A DNA stretch of 6,562 nucleotides, from contig JAEVYR010000268.1 of assembly GCA_023392645.1 (NCBI GenBank), forward strand, positions 1 through 6,562. Reading direction: 5' to 3'. The number at the start of each line of letters is the position of its first letter. Positions within the stretch are counted from its first letter, which is position 1. Source of the DNA: Chloroflexota bacterium (lineage in GTDB: Bacteria; Chloroflexota; Chloroflexia; Thermomicrobiales; UBA6265). Both the position numbers and the translations under genes were made by a program. Positions 6,182 through 6,562 of the stretch are shown in pieces. The notes beneath the pieces are model-generated. The model saw only the letters and a program-made list of their open reading frames with translations, made no database searches and was not told where the DNA came from.

Positions 6182-6562
6182 GGCCAACGACCGACCACCC
6201 CGCCACGGCCCGGGCCATCCAGCGTCCCTCCCAGAAGTGCACGTGGATGGGGAAACCGAAACATTCCGAGATGCGATCGCTCGTGATCATCTCGCCGACC
6301 GGCCCCTTCGCCAGCACCCCGCCGTCTCGCAGCAGCAGCGCGTGGGTGACCGTCGACGGCAAATCCTCGAGATGGTGCGAGACCATGATCGTCGGCAGCT
6401 CGGGACGGCTCGCGGTTAGCGCGTCGAGCGCGGACAGGAGCGCCTCGCGCGCGGGGAAATCGAGCCCGGTGGCCGGCTCGTCGAGCAGCAGCAAATCCGG
6501 CTCGGCGATCAGCGCGCGGGCAATGCGGATGCGCTGGCGTTCTCCATGGGACAGCGTCTTCA
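6153..6562 (-). CDS. ABC transporter ATP-binding protein (C-terminal part; 5' end outside window)
   Basis: This is the end of a cytoplasmic ATPase subunit that would power an ABC importer or exporter. The reading frame enters at 6560 and gives 135 residues before the TGA at 6153-6155. The signature LSHGERQR (visible residues 3-10), Walker B LLLLDEP (23-29), D-loop GLD (32-34) and the H-loop histidine in MVSHH (residue 62) are all present in the right order. Walker A and the Q-loop must lie beyond the window edge. The tail CFGFPIHVHFWEGRWMARA resembles the short C-terminal extension seen in YlmA/ModF-like and metal-uptake ATPases, but I cannot name the substrate. The following gene starts 77 bp downstream after a GC-rich inverted repeat, so operon membership with the arylsulfotransferases is uncertain. 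The ATPase call is firm. Confidence 0.9.
   Translation of the reverse strand, partial: KTLSHGERQRIRIARALIAEPDLLLLDEPATGLDFPAREALLSALDALTASRPELPTIMVSHHLEDLPSTVTHALLLRDGGVLAKGPVGEMITSDRISECFGFPIHVHFWEGRWMARAVAGWSVVGRPGAESRPV

Overview
The window is GC-rich bacterial DNA carrying five protein genes, all on the minus strand. Read in the direction of transcription (high to low coordinates) they are: the end of an ABC transporter ATPase; two adjacent paralogous Tat-exported arylsulfotransferase-family proteins; a GHL10-type (DUF187/PF02638) glycoside-hydrolase-like protein; and most of a COG3964-type amidohydrolase. I see no rRNA, tRNA, CRISPR array, transposase or other mobile-element gene. The high GC content, the twin-arginine signal peptides and the residue style just after the predicted cleavage sites (for example RQTPVAG) suggest Chloroflexota (Thermomicrobia-like) or possibly Actinomycetota. 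This is an impression; there is no taxonomic marker gene here.

Layout: 6153-6562 is the C-terminal part of the ABC ATPase, whose 5' end lies outside the window. A GC-rich inverted repeat spans its stop codon. After 77 bp, arylsulfotransferase A (625 aa, 4198-6075) starts behind a good ribosome binding site. After another 82 bp, arylsulfotransferase B (615 aa, 2268-4115) starts behind a strong purine-rich site. Its stop codon overlaps the GTG start of the GHL10 protein (1255-2271) by four bases, so those two are very probably translationally coupled. A 210-bp gap follows. It holds a perfect 16-bp inverted repeat around a 42-nt, apparently folded interior, and then a reasonable sigma70-like promoter. 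The amidohydrolase (1-1044, stop codon outside the window) therefore probably has its own transcript.

How the genes may work together is inference. The two arylsulfotransferases would act outside the cytoplasm, moving sulfuryl groups between phenolic compounds. The GHL10 protein has no visible signal peptide and would act inside the cell on an unknown glycan. The amidohydrolase would hydrolyse an ester or amide in the cytoplasm. The strongest physical link is between arylsulfotransferase B and GHL10. The ABC ATPase and the amidohydrolase may just be neighbours. The most interesting points are the tandem, diverged sulfotransferase pair coupled to a glycosidase-like gene, and the unexplained structured inverted repeat at 1162-1235.
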